From positions 57,501 to 121,500 of the forward strand of contig JAIQDT010014648.1 of NCBI GenBank assembly GCA_021521415.1: 64,000 nucleotides of DNA, written 5' to 3'. The notes beneath the pieces were generated by a model. That model saw only the letters and a program-made list of their open reading frames with translations. It had not been told where the DNA came from and searched no databases. Of the stretch, positions 34,450 through 46,195 are shown one piece after another (the stretch's first letter is position 1; the number at the start of each line of letters is the position of its first letter). The DNA comes from Bidens hawaiensis (Eukaryota; Streptophyta; Magnoliopsida; Asterales; Asteraceae). The translations under genes and the position numbers were made by a program.

Positions 34450-34720
34450 ATATGTATTTATGTGTGTGTGCATATATATGTGTGTATATAAATATGTGTA
34501 TGTGTGTGCATAATGTGTGTATGCATCTGTATATATATGTATCTATTTACATATACATATACATATACATGTGTGTGTATGCGCACACATAATGTGTATG
34601 CATCTGTATATATATCTTTGTGTAGAATGTGGTCAAAGTAATTAGAGCTTTTGTATTGTATGTATGTATGCATGTGTATAAATATGTTTGTGTGTCTATA
34701 TGTATGTGTGTGCATAATGT
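34450..34720. repeat. Compound TG/TA microsatellite
   Basis: Interspersed tgtgtg, tatata, acatat and tgcataatgtg motifs, with the phrase gtgtatgcatctgtatatata occurring twice (about 34515 and 34593; counted to 20 bases). Open frames here are repeat artefacts. Confidence 0.8.
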
Positions 34721-34978
34721 GGTTAATGGTTAATGGCTATTTATGGACAATGTCAATGCGGTCAATGGGTAATGGGTATGAATTTGAATGATTTGTGTGT
34801 TAGTGGAATGACGCTATGATCAAACTGAATGTCTATATGTCTATGTATGTTGTAGTCCCACTAAATGTCACACACACAATTAGTAGGTATCAGCTATTAT
34901 GTATACTTTAGTTAAACAGTTTAAACTGATTGTATGTCATAATTGTAAACAGTTTGACTAGTTACAATGTGTTTACAT

Positions 34979-35710
34979 TAAGGGTGTTATTCGGGGTGTA
35001 CTTTCGGGTTTTTGATAGGTTTCTTGGGTTTGAGAAATTTATTTCAAAGTAATCATACCCAACCCTATCTTCCCCTGGGCTACTCGGGTTCCAGTTATTC
35101 GGGAACTAAAATATATATTCTAAAATTCAAGAAAATATATCATCTTTAAATTTTAACTAACATATGCAAATAACAAACCACATAATCCAAAATACACAAT
35201 TCTTTAACAAGCCAAGTTAACTAATCAAAGGTGAGTCATGCTTTTCTTGTTAAGATATGCGGTCATAACACGTATTTCCTTTAATATATATAAGGTAAAT
35301 TGAACAATATTTATATATTGTTTTCCTAAAACATATTATATAACAAAACTAGCATGATGTAATATTAAAATTTTCTTCATAACCCACGCGATATCTAAAA
35401 ACTATTTATTTTTCTTATTTTTTTTTCTTTTTTACATTTTTCGCGTATTACTACCCATCACTTGGATAGGCAACTTTATTAAATAGGCTAGGACAAGAGA
35501 TATAATAATTGAATATATGAATTTAGTCAAAATTGGTTATTCATGTTTACCCAAACCCATAAAAAAGTACTCAGCACTTGACCCGTGTTAGTTTAGGTTG
35601 TACTCGGATTTGTTAGATTCAGGTTCAGGTTTCATGAGTATGGGTACTTTTGGTTTCGGTTAATAGCTATTCAGTTGGGTTTTGGGTTTTGAAAACAAAT
35701 GATAGCCTTA
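34979..35710. mobile_element. Candidate aged hAT-type element
   Basis: Ends TAAGGGTGTTATT and the complement of TAAGGCTATCATT are inverted at 10 of 13 positions. Flanks GTTTACAT and TGGTACAT agree at 5 of 8. Near both ends there are cgggtt and acccg motifs as in the 4646 element. Weak but consistent. Confidence 0.4.
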
Positions 35711-35874
35711 TGGTACATGTGTTGAAGTCAAAGAGTTAATCACTTGTTAATCATCTTAATATGTAGTTAGTCCATCTTGTATGCAATGTGCTTAGTTTAG
35801 CTCATAAGTTAGTGTGAATCATTGTCAGCCTGAGTCTCTTAATCATCGTCGTCCACTTGTAGGAAGTCAATCAT

Positions 35875-36011
35875 AATCAATCTGGTTAATCAGTTTAATT
35901 TAGTCAATCTGGTTAATTTAGTAACAATTGGTCAATGATAGTTAATATGGTTAATTTCGTCAATCTGGTTAATTTAGTGTCAATTGACTGTCAATCTGGT
36001 TAATTTAGTCA
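35875..36011. repeat. Irregular 18-bp tandem repeat
   Basis: Units of gtcaatctggttaattta recur about six times with small changes and short spacers. Confidence 0.7.
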
Positions 36012-36432
36012 AGTTGAAAGTTGACGTTTAGTTTATCAGTTAACCAGTTACTTTTAACTTTGATGAAAATAAATTGGGTCAAACAAAGTCAAACAAAAAA
36101 GGTTAAAATTTGGTTACGTTAGATTTTGGAGGGGAAATCTTAGAAACACTGAAGGTTGATTTTTGATATATTACACAACCACTAGGTTGCAAATTGCAAG
36201 GGTATAAGAGTTTTAAAGGTATTTTAACGTTAACACTAACAACTGGGTCCAATTGTAAAATAATGCTGATCACGGGGGTGACAACTACGAAAAAGCCACC
36301 ATGAGATTGATTTATGCAAAATGATGGTGACCACATGGTTGACTCTTAACTCTTTCAGAAAATTAATTTCATCCCGTCAACCTAAATGTATTGTCATCCA
36401 TATGGGTTCTTCTGAACTTGCATTGTATAAAC

Positions 36433-36925
36433 CAATGTTTTAAAAACTGGTATTTTACTTGTACCGGATTAGGCTAAAATATGGTATAACCGGTTAAACT
36501 GGGTTATACCGAGAGGTTCAACCGGTTGAATAATTTACCTTATAATTTTCTATAAATGTAACTTCAATCTAAAAATAACCAAAAATTATATGATTCCTAT
36601 AACAAGAAATAATCCTAAAGTTAATCCATATTAAAAAAAATAACACAAAAGCACTCAATTTTAAAAAAAATAATTATAAAATTTACACGTTTAAATGTTA
36701 ATTGTTGGGTTAAAAGTAATTTTGAAAAAATATGAGCCGTAAATATAAAAATATTCTTGGGCTTAAAACCGGTTTGCCGGTAAAAACCGGTATTTTAGAC
36801 AAAAACCGTTGGTACGGTGTTCAAGCAAACCGGTCAAAAATATCGGACTCAAAATACCGGCCTACTGAGCGAAATCCGGTTTAACCAGTTCAACCGGCCA
36901 GTTTGAACCGGTTTTTAAAACACTG
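36433..36925. mobile_element. Non-autonomous hAT-type element rich in AACCGG
   Basis: 493 bp. Left end CAATGTTTTAAAAACTGG; right end, complemented, CAGTGTTTTAAAAACCGG. Perfect 8-bp duplications GTATAAAC (36425-36432, 36926-36933). Interior motifs ccggtt and aaccgg cluster near both ends. Confidence 0.92.
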
Positions 36926-36933
36926 GTATAAAC

Positions 36934-37694
36934 CATAAGTATTGTAACAAACTCAATTTACCAAAACTGTACTTTAAAAAAAATATATTTTCTAAATATT
37001 ATTTAATAATACTCCTAAACCGTATTTTGCTTAAGCACAAGATTGTAAATCGTTTTCCTTAAAAATACTTTAAACTTTAAAGGATAAACTAGTAAACAAC
37101 ACATGATTGTGACATGCATTCGAAAATAAAAGTATCTACATTATCTTCTGTTAACTGACATGGTCAAAAACAAGTTGTAATCTTTTTCATTATGTAGAAG
37201 ATATAAACTAACAAAAATCTATCCAGTATTTTGAAGAAAACAAAACCACAAATTACGAAAAGAGAATGTTCTTTAATTAGAAAACTTTGATGGAAATTAC
37301 AACATCAAATCCTTTTTCAAGAAAAATATAACTTTGATAGGTATTATCAAATCTTGAACATAAAATTGACAGTTTTCTTAAAACAACAACATATTATCAC
37401 AACTAGCAAAGCTTGACGGGAGGACAAAAAACACTTGCAATGACGTATTGACGTGACTACGTGAGTGGGTTTCCTTAACCAATCTACCAAAGAAACGTTG
37501 CATTTTTCTTTATTTATTTATTTTGTTAACAAATCAAGTATAAGAAATAGAAACAATGGAATTCAAAATTAACACTTTCCTTTGATTATTTAATTGTTAG
37601 TTTGAAACACCCGCTAATTCCTGAAGTGCCATAGGACCAGCCAAGTAACATCACAATTGCTTCCACTAAACATTTTTTTTTTTCATTTGATTCA
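36934..37694. other. No gene seen
   Basis: AT-rich sequence between two hAT-type insertions; nothing recognisable. Confidence 0.5.
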
Positions 37695-37702
37695 ATCCAA
37701 AG

Positions 37703-38245
37703 TAGGGGTGAGATTTTTTCCCATATACCCGTTGAGTTTATGTGCCCATACTTGTGTACTTGTATCTGTCTATTCGGTACAGGTATCAGTACTAAGATTT
37801 AAAAATTTCCATACTCAGTACTTACAGGTATATGTGTATTTCGGTATTCGGTACCCATTTGGATTATGCAGAGATTTTTATTGAGATGTCCAACACTCAA
37901 CCCTTGCGTATCTTCAAGAGGTATCCTTTGGTACCTATAGTGAACCGGTTCAAGGCTTCACACAGTTAAGGTTTGGAAATTATAGTTTATTGAGTGTCGG
38001 TATCATACGGGTACCCATAGCAATTTAGCCATTTGGTATCAGTTTAACGATTCAGTTTATTTATTGCTCGCATCGGTACCGATACCAAGTTCGGTGGAGA
38101 TTTGTTTAGAAAAAACAATGTGGTACCAAAACGAGTACTGTACCGAAAGTACCCGTACTCGTGTCATAAATTTTGGTATGGTACTCGGTACCTAGTTTTG
38201 CTAATTTTCGGTACGGATATGGGTACAACACTGATCTCATCCCTA
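37703..38245. mobile_element. Non-autonomous hAT-type element with GGTAC-rich interior
   Basis: 543 bp. Ends TAGGGGTGAGAT and ATCTCATCCCTA are inverted with one mismatch. Perfect 8-bp duplications ATCCAAAG (37695-37702, 38246-38253). The end sequence and the ggtacc/cggtac interior relate it to the 23700-24397 element. Confidence 0.92.
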
Positions 38246-38391
38246 ATCCAAAGCAAGAATCCAACTTGAGTTGTGTTAGTGATTTTAGTGTAATTAGGGA
38301 TTAACTTGTTGATCAAGTTAATTGTAATATGAATCTAAATAAGTCGGGTGTAGGTGTACACTTATTTGATTGTATTATAATTTATAATCCT

Positions 38392-38520
38392 ACTAGTACT
38401 TAGGGGCGAAGCCCCTAAGTCATAGGGATTCCAAGGAGACAACGCCCGCTAGACGGGGGTCCGGGGGCAGCACCCTTGGTAGCAGGTCCAAGGGGGTGGC
38501 AGCCCCTGGCATATGTTGCT
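38392..38520 (-). mobile_element. Hairpin and GC-rich block, possible Helitron 3' end
   Basis: CTTAGGGGC, loop GAA, GCCCCTAAG (38399-38419) is a perfect 9-bp hairpin. Read on the minus strand it is followed after two bases by CTAGT. Next to it lies an unusually GC-rich stretch (about 38440-38512) in an AT-rich setting. Hairpin plus CTAG suggests a Helitron terminus, but the spacer is shorter than usual. Confidence 0.4.
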
Positions 38521-38789
38521 TCATTAAAATCATATAAGAAAATTAATTTTTATTAATTTTCGTTACAAATTTAATAAACCAACATGAGCGTATTTTCAGT
38601 TATCAGATAACTGTTATAATAATTGGAAAACAGTTAACATTGTTCCTGTCTCAAACTCTAATATATTTTGTTTGATCATACGATACAATCTCTGGTTCAT
38701 CATACTCTCACAACTATCATACTCAAGTCTTCCTCAAATCAATCTGGGTTTCATCTGGTCAAAATATTTAAGAGCCACAAATAATTTTG

Positions 38790-39062
38790 ATCTAGTGTTT
38801 ACACGACTCTCAGATATCTAAAGATACTCGTTTGCAGAAATTCCCCAACAAGTTGTAGATGAAGGGGACGCTATATCATGCCAAGATGCGATAACTGCCC
38901 ATGTTCTAGCAGCTAAGTCGCAATGGGCGAACAAGTTGTATGTAGACTCAGTCTCATTATCACAAACCGAACATAAAACAGAAAGCACATCCGCTCCCTA
39001 TTTGGACAAGTTGGTTCCAGTAGGGATTAGATCAAACAACACCGCCCAAGCAAAAAATGTTA
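38790..39062 (-). pseudogene. LINE reverse transcriptase zinc-binding region (zf-RVT) fragment
   Basis: One minus-strand frame with a single internal stop shows the zinc-binding region that follows the reverse transcriptase of plant L1-type non-LTR retrotransposons. Visible blocks are FFAWAVLFDLIPTGTNLSK, then LCSVCDNETEST, NLFAHCDLAARTWAVIASW. The CxxC, ETE, L-F-x-x-C and W spacing is the family pattern. The preceding reverse transcriptase core is absent, and the right side is cut off near the Mutator-like insertion at 39145. It is a 3' scrap of about 270 bp. Such LINEs supply the machinery that would have copied SINEs like the one at 13632. Confidence 0.75.
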
Positions 39063-39144
39063 ATTTTTCTAGGAATAAACACGTTCCACCTTGTACAAGA
39101 CAAACCAACTATAAGAAGGAAGACATAAATATAGTTAAGGATTA

Positions 39145-39761
39145 GGGTAAAGTTAAAATACAAAGGAAGACCAAAATGAGAAGTGTGAAAATGATTTGTG
39201 ACCACGCAAAAAATCCTTTAAAAACAAATTCAAAAATAATAATAAAAAAATCATAACTCAAAATAAAAATAAAAAACAAAAAAATTTAAGAACTTAAATG
39301 TTTCCGCCATCATTCCCGTTAGAAAAATAGAAAAAAAAATAAAAAAATGACGAAAAGTCGCAATGCCGAGATCAAAAACACAATGACGAAAATGAACAAA
39401 AGACACAATAGATCGCAAAATATAACACAATGCCGAACATAATAAAGCACAATATTAAGTAATATAACACAATATAAAGAAAAAATGACACAATGTCGAA
39501 GGAAAAAAACATAATCAATGACGAAAACAACCCAAAACACAATGATAAACAAAAAGACACAACGACTTTTTTCACTCACCATTATGTTTTTTTTAGAACG
39601 AGAAAAATGGTGGAAACATTTTTGTGTTTTTACTTTTTTTCGTTATTTTATTAAATCTTGAGTTATGATTTTTTTATTAATTTTTTTAAAGGTTTTGTAT
39701 GTGACTAGAAATCTTTTTTACCATTCTCATTTTTATTTTTCTTTGTAAAATAATTTGACCC
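39145..39761. mobile_element. Short Mutator-like MITE with an internal ACACAATG repeat tract
   Basis: 617 bp. Inverted ends begin GGGTAAAGTTAAAATACAAA at the left and, complemented, GGGTCAAATTATTTTACAAA at the right, with similarity continuing about 190 bp (shared ataaaaaaatcataactcaa). Flanks TAAGGATTA and TAAAGATTA agree at 8 of 9, the Mutator duplication size. The middle (about 39355-39560) is an irregular array of acacaatg-type motifs. Open frames on the minus strand in it are artefacts. Confidence 0.8.
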
Positions 39762-39770
39762 TAAAGATTA

Positions 39771-41379
39771 ACAAGTCTTTATAATTAAAAATGAGTAAAT
39801 TAAACACGTGAGTGGATGAGACCTGTGATTCTTGCACTTGTTTAAAGAAAACAAAATCAAAATCACTAAATTAAAGGGAGAACTACTTAGTCAAGAACTC
39901 AGGTTAGGGTTACAAATGAGGGAATTTTAGCCTCGCAGCTATTTGTCTACGGGGTCATAGCCCAACAGCTCGTTACTTCACTTCCATCCACATTTTACGG
40001 GTTACATAACTTCATACGAGTCAAAATTGTATGTTTTAAGTTAGAGCATATTTAACAAACTTTTTTTCTTCCATGACTTCAAATGCAAGTTATCAACTAC
40101 GTGTCACAATTATAATGATAATTTAGAAACAAAATATCAATACAATATTTGAAAATTTAAAAATAAGCATACATGTAGACAGTATAATCACTCACTTTTT
40201 GTTTTAACAAATAATATAGAAATAAACTAATAAAAGATAAGTTGAAGTGTTGAACGACATATTTAATAACTTGTGGTTGATAGAATCTTAAAAGAGATGG
40301 CACAACCATTCTTTTCTCTTGATTTCAAATTGCGTGTCATAGAAGCTAAGTAAACATCATTAGTATTCAATTAACTCATATTGCTTTAATAAACATTTTA
40401 CATTACTCGAACAAACATATTTAGTTTATATTTTTATATTAATCTTGTTAAATATAGTGTGATTTTTTATATGACATAACATACCAAAAAAATCAAGACT
40501 TTAGTACTAGACATGTTTAAATTGGTTGCTGATCAACCAACAAACACTTTTATCTAAACCGGTCTATCGATATACAACAGGCATTTTAGAAGCGTTAACA
40601 TCTTGATTGATCATTTAAACACACTCAAAATAGAAGTATAATTGTTAGAAATGATCTTACTAATTAGTGACGCACTTTTTAAAAAAATCATAAATTAATG
40701 AACAAATATGGTTCTTTAATCTAATACAATGCTATAGAGTAATCGTATATTCTCATTAATTTAACATTTATTTAGTTATATGTGTGAAACAAACAAATAT
40801 GTTGATATGGAAAAAGGAAGCGACCAAGAAGTGATCATTTGGTTGGGCCTAAGATAGTACTCATGTTTTTTTTCAAACTAGGAGCGTTTACAATCAGTCA
40901 TTCAGTCATGATCTGTTGTTGGCATACCATGTGAACTATGAGTCACTTTTTCTCATTGGGGTGCCAATTTTTTTTTAAAAAAAAATCTTGTATCATAGAT
41001 GAATGTTTACAAACATTGTGACACGTATTGGATTAGATTTAGCGATCAATAATTAGATCCTATTTTAATTTTTTTTAGGAGCGGGTACTCCACCATCCAA
41101 ATCATTAGAAGAGGGGGCAAATCCTTGTGAATCTGACACGGGTAATTGCCAAACCAAATGGCAACCACTTTGGTCCAATATAAGCGTGTTAAACGCTTGT
41201 CATAATTGGTAGTACAAGGTTGCATCAATCACCAAGCGATTTGGCGATCAGTTGTTCTCAATGGCAATTCATTAAGTAGTTCACATGTCTCATGGTTTTA
41301 AAAACTAAAACTAATTGTCAAATGCTTTTAAAGAAGTAAAAGATTTTTTGATTTCAAATTCCTTAGTTATCATGATTGT
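39771..41379. other. Intergenic, no gene seen
   Basis: AT-rich DNA with no usable open frame or repeat ends. It precedes the start of the large Tat element. Confidence 0.5.
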
Positions 41380-42446
41380 TGTTAGGGGTCATTTTATCCC
41401 TAGCGTGATCTTGACGGTTATCCTGATAGCTTGGATTCCCAGTTAGCTGTAGGATCCTGAACTAACCGACTATGTTTGTTTTATTTGTTATACTTGCAAG
41501 CTACTTAAATATATGACGGTCTACAACGGCTAGATGACTTATTCTACGTGAAAGATCAGATGAACAAGTTGAAGCACACGTGGAATTGGAGAGCACGTCT
41601 TCAAAGGGTCATGATTAGAGATGGGCAAAAAAACCGGTTGGTGAACCGGTTCAACGGTTTAAACCGAAAACCGGTTTTTACAAAAACCGGTTATTTAAAA
41701 ACCGGTTTGACCGGTTTAGTAACCGCCGGTTCGTATATCGGTTACAAGTTCTAGAGAAAAAACCGGTTACTGAACCGGTTATGGAAAAAACCGGTTAATT
41801 TTAAAACCGGTTATTATGAAAAAAACCGGTTATTAACCGGTTATTTTAAAAAAAAAAAACCGGTTAATTAAAAAAACCGGTTATTAACCGGTTCTAACCG
41901 GTTTCTAAACCGGTCCTAACCGGTTAGACCGGTCCGAGTTTTGCACCAAAAAAACCGGTTAATAAACCGGTCCGGTTATTTAAAAACCGGTTTTTTTCCA
42001 GGCCAAGAAAAACCGGTCCGGTTATTAACCGAACCGGTTTTTTTAAAAAAACCGATTTGTGCACCTCTAGTCATGATGGCTAGGTTCTCGGAATTGTAGG
42101 AGATATAGTTATTTTTCATTTCTATATAATGTGGTTGTTGAGAATGATTAGAGACAGATATTTTTTCACTCACAGCACTGACACTTGTACTCTAGCCTTC
42201 GTTCTCATTCAGTTCCCGACTTGTAACCAGTTTTACCTTATTAATAAATTAAGGTAGGGGATTGTTTTCCCCTCCCGAGGTTTTTCTAAAGATCATTACC
42301 AAAATCCTAGGCTTTTCCTCGCTACATCGTTGTGTTCATATTTACTTTTTCCGCAATTGTCTACTATATTACTCACCTCATTGTTGAAGAACACTCTATA
42401 TCACTTAACGAAATTGTTCAATTATTGTTTCAGTGATTTTTGACCA
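41380..42446 (+). mobile_element. Tat-lineage 5' LTR, interrupted by a hAT-type element
   Basis: The LTR probably starts at TGTTAGGGG (41380) and ends near TTTTGACCA (42446). A primer-binding-site-like sequence TGGCGCCACCTTGGGGA follows at 42455-42471, as in Tat/Ogre elements. A hAT-type element occupies 41616-42069. Without that insertion the LTR is about 610 bp. No second LTR lies in the window, since the element runs off the right edge, so the limits rest on motifs alone. Confidence 0.6.
41616..42069. mobile_element. Non-autonomous hAT-type element made of AACCGGTT motifs
   Basis: 454 bp. Ends TAGAGATGGGCAAA and, complemented, TAGAGGTGCACAAA. Perfect 8-bp duplications GTCATGAT (41608-41615, 42070-42077). 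The interior holds about 27 CCGGT cores by my count, mostly as AACCGGTT, a perfect palindrome, so both strands can form many hairpins. Confidence 0.92.
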
Positions 42447-42577
42447 AAATAGTTTGGCGCCACCTTGGGGAAAGTGGTGTTTTTCATTCTCAATCCATAT
42501 TCACTTTTATCCTAAACCGTTACCTTGCATACCTATACTCAAAAACGGCCTCTCAATCAAAAGTTACATATTCATCC

Positions 42578-45500
42578 ATGCCGTTCGCAGTTTCCGGAGC
42601 CGCTCAACTGTCACACCCCAACCTAAGGCAGAAATGCCAGGGTGTGAGCTGATTGCTCACAGCTCTCAAGGTACTATCATGCAATAATAAAAGTGATATT
42701 ATCAATTAAATTTAATTAAATATTCGGATAATCAAATACAAAATACAACTCATTAAACAAACAATAAATACGAATTTAATTCTTGATTGTATCTTTTCTA
42801 ACATAATTCTTCACTAAATCTTCACAAAATCTTGTTAACTAATTCAAAGGATAACCTGTATATGCGTATAAATAGAAAAGTTTGTCAACAACACATGTTG
42901 AGTGAGTAAAACACCAGTTAAAGACACAACAGTAACAATATATAATAAATAAATAAAAATGCAAACTGTTCCTGTGAGATAAGCAGTTAAGCCTTAGCAC
43001 ATACACAATCAATCAAACCAAAAAGAAAGGGCTCAACCAATTCCATATAAATGGACATTTGTTACCAAGCAAGGATTAAACTGTTGCCATAAAAATGGAC
43101 ATCGATTGTCGAAGATAGTTGTATGATCATACTATAAATGAGGAACTTCTCCAAAATGTGTTCAAATAAAGCAAGTAAGCAAATAGTAAGTTAGGCATAA
43201 ACTGATATACACAAAAGTATTAAACAGTTTCAATTTTGAATACTAGATAATATATAAATACTGTAAATATGCATATGTCCCCAAAAGATTTAAAATAAGT
43301 AAAAAAGGGGAATGATCACTCACCTTAGCGATTAAGCAAGAGATAATGAATAGGTAAGAAAGCTCTTCGGGATTTACCGTCGAGAATCCTAAATACAATA
43401 ATTGCGGAAATAAATATGGATGGAATAACAAAACTAAAACTAAATAGAGGTCCGGGATTTGATATCGAGTGTAACTAACGAAAGTTAAATATTACATAGA
43501 TTTATTATAAATATTATTATCAAAGTTTTATCGTAATAAATATGATGTTATAAAGATGTCATAGTTTGTATAAAGAGATTGTTTTAGAAATTAACTATTT
43601 TAAATTAAAATACCTTTAATATATACATTTATTATTAAATAAGATTTCTTATTAAATTAATGTTGTAAATAATAAATAATAAATAGTAATAATATTTATA
43701 TGAAATATGATCTTTTATAAAAAAAATACTTGAACTTATCGTAATATACTAATTAATGAGATTATATTATGTATTTTAATGTAAAACACTTTTTTAAATA
43801 TTAACACCTTTATAAATTTTTAATAATATTATATATATATATATATGGTTTTAACAAAGGTTCGAAAAAGACTAGTTAATGTATTGGTTTTTAAAAAAAA
43901 TATGTAAATTTATTTACAGATTTTATAATATTTATTATATTAATTAAATGATTAAATAAGATTAATTATCAAAGAATTAACAAAACCAAAAATAAAAGAG
44001 CTGGTGGGGTCAAACTCACGTCCCCAGCGGCTGAATGCTTTAACCAAAAAGTACACAACCATCTGCTCCAACAGCTTAATTGTTTATAACATCGGAACAA
44101 AAGCTTTTAAACAGACAAACATGAAACCAGGTTTTCTATATAAACCTTATAAATCAAATCGATCAAATGACTCAATGCTCTTTTGATTTAAGATAGGGTT
44201 ATTGGAGAGCAGACAACGACGAGTAAGACCATATAACTTATTACCTGTGCAGGTGCTCTAATGATGGTGTAATAGGTCGATATGTAGACGGCCAGAAAAA
44301 GAATAAGAACTCTGATTTGGAGACAAGGGTAATATAATTCAATAAGGGGGTATTTTTAACGACGAAGAGAGGATGATGCATACAGATTTAATTGAGTTAT
44401 TATGATGGTTAGCTAGGTTACTCATAAACGGGCTAAGTCGATTCGTCCTAACATGTAACGTATCAATAACAATATAATTTCCTAATCAACTAAGTCGGTT
44501 AGGCTGTTTATAGTATGAGATCAACGAATCGCGAATCAATTTCGATTATATTAGCTTATTGATCAAGTTATAGTAAACGGGTATGAAGTGAATAAACGGA
44601 TCCAGACATAGATACCCGGTTGGACCAGCTTTTAGGGTTAAGAATATTATAATATATATGATATTATGCAAATTGCATATAAGTCCCTCAACTTTAGAAG
44701 TGGGCACACTACGAGGTTAAAATTTATGTTTGGGTAATTTTTACACATTTTCAAAGTTATATTATATAATAAATAATAATACTATAACAATAATTATAAT
44801 AATAATATAATAATAGAAACATAAATAATATTTTATATTGATTTAAATTTCCCGAAAATGAAACGGGTCGGTAAATATGGTATTTGTTTATTATCGAAAA
44901 ATTTGAGTTGTTTCATCAACCACTTCCTCCACCACATTTTGTCCAACGGAAGACGACCAACGTCGGCGTTAGCATCCCATGAGCCGGAGGATAAGCAGCA
45001 TGCTTCCTCCCACAACAAAGCCTTTTGCAGGTATGCCACTCCAAAGATCTGGGTCTCCCAACACAAGACATGTCCTTATGTCAAACGACGATGCTTTTAA
45101 TGTTTTAGTGCAAATGAAGGAGCATATGGATACTCGGAAGTGATCCAACAACTCTGTCTTAAGGGAGCTCCAAGGTATCCGGGCACAAGGGAAGAAGCCG
45201 GTGGAGGAATCCTTCATCCCATTGTTGCCTAGGAACATGAACTTTGACGCATCAGGATTCCAAGGGAACGATTTCCCTCCCATGAACCAGAACTAGTGAT
45301 CCCGTCCTGGCCAAGAGGATCGTTCCTACTCGAGAATTTGGTGTTATTCCGGGATCCCCAGCTAAGACTCCCGATACTGGTAATACTAATAATGATGTTA
45401 TTTCTATGACTAACACTTATGATATGCAGGATTACGGTATTAGTTCAATGGTTCAGAAGGAGTTGCAGATTCTGAAGAAGTTAATCTCCAGCGTACCATG

Positions 45501-46085
45501 GATAGTCCAGCCAATTCCGAAAATAAACCCAGCAATCAAAGGATCTCGAGATTCGCACCTCCCATATGTGATGTCGAGATCCCAAGGCAATTCCAGACTC
45601 CAAGCATGAAGCTGTATGATGGAACCAAGGATCCTAAAGCTCATGTCGCCCAATATCATGAGAGGATGGAGATCAACCCCACACCTCAAAATTTCCAGGA
45701 AGCCTGCTTGTGCAAAGGCTTTGGCTCAACCCTCACCGGAGCTACATTAAAATGGCTCCTAAGTGTCCCTCATTTCTCTATTTAAACTTTTGCTCATACA
45801 GTTAACTTGTTTAGTAGCCAATTTTCTTGTAGTAGAAGTTTTAAAAGGATAACTCGTGACGTCTATAGAGTAACACAAGGTAATGATGAATCCCTTAGGA
45901 ATTATGTCAACAAATTAAGCAAGGAAGCTCTAGAGATCTCCAATATCAATGTTGCAACGGTTGTGAAAGCTTTCAGTATGGGTCTCAAGAAGGATACCTT
46001 TTTATATGAAGATCTCGTCGTGAATCATTGCAAAAATATGGATGAAGCAAAATATAGGGCTCTAAGGTTCATCAGGCTAGAATAA
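42578..46085 (+). pseudogene. Tat-lineage gag, split by a solo LTR
   Basis: This is the capsid gene of the Tat element. The start ATG (MPFAVSGAAQ) is at 42578 shortly after the primer-binding site; it is interrupted at 42608 by the 2.3-kb solo LTR. Beyond 44920 the frame resumes (PLPPPHFVQRKTTNV), with stops soon after. The capsid domain is clear at 45560-46085: FQTPSMKLYDGTKDPKAHVA, then YRVTQGNDESLRNYVNKLSK and FSMGLKKDTFLYEDLV, with a stop at 45783 and frame breaks around it. The zinc-knuckle region and protease that should follow are absent where the Athila-like element begins. The product would have formed the particle shell. Confidence 0.8.
42609..44915 (+). mobile_element. Solo LTR, 2.3 kb, inserted in Tat gag
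   Basis: It starts TGTCACACCCCAACC, a common start of plant Ty3 LTRs, and ends TTTCA. Perfect 5-bp duplications TCAAC flank it (42604-42608, 44916-44920). Removing it rejoins the gag reading frame, which confirms the ends. It has no coding capacity, and no internal region is present, so it arose by recombination between two LTRs of a Ty3 element. Confidence 0.8.
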
Positions 46086-46195
46086 GATAGGATGATTTAT
46101 TAAAGGTCGGATGGCTCCAACAACTACAATCACCCGAACAAGAAATCAGATTCTCCATCATCTAAACTGTATCGAACCAAACTGTATTCTAGGAA

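Larger units (their letters stand above)
33107..36358. mobile_element. Large Mutator-like element with long inverted ends, hosting nested insertions
   Basis: Inverted similarity links the left end (from cagaaagagttaag at 33107, then aatcaaccc and gtggtggc blocks) with the right end (gccaccatgagattgattt, then cttaactctttcag ending about 36356) over roughly 180-190 bp. No target duplication could be settled, so exact ends are uncertain. The interior holds a hAT-type element, a second candidate hAT-type element, a microsatellite and an 18-bp tandem repeat. No transposase is seen. Confidence 0.65.

Noticed and set aside
34458..34715. His/Thr/Tyr-repeat frame
   Set aside because: Microsatellite translation.
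39319..39582. Hydrophobic frame resembling a membrane protein
   Set aside because: Lies in the ACACAATG array of a Mutator-like MITE; the hydrophobic character is due to T-rich codons.
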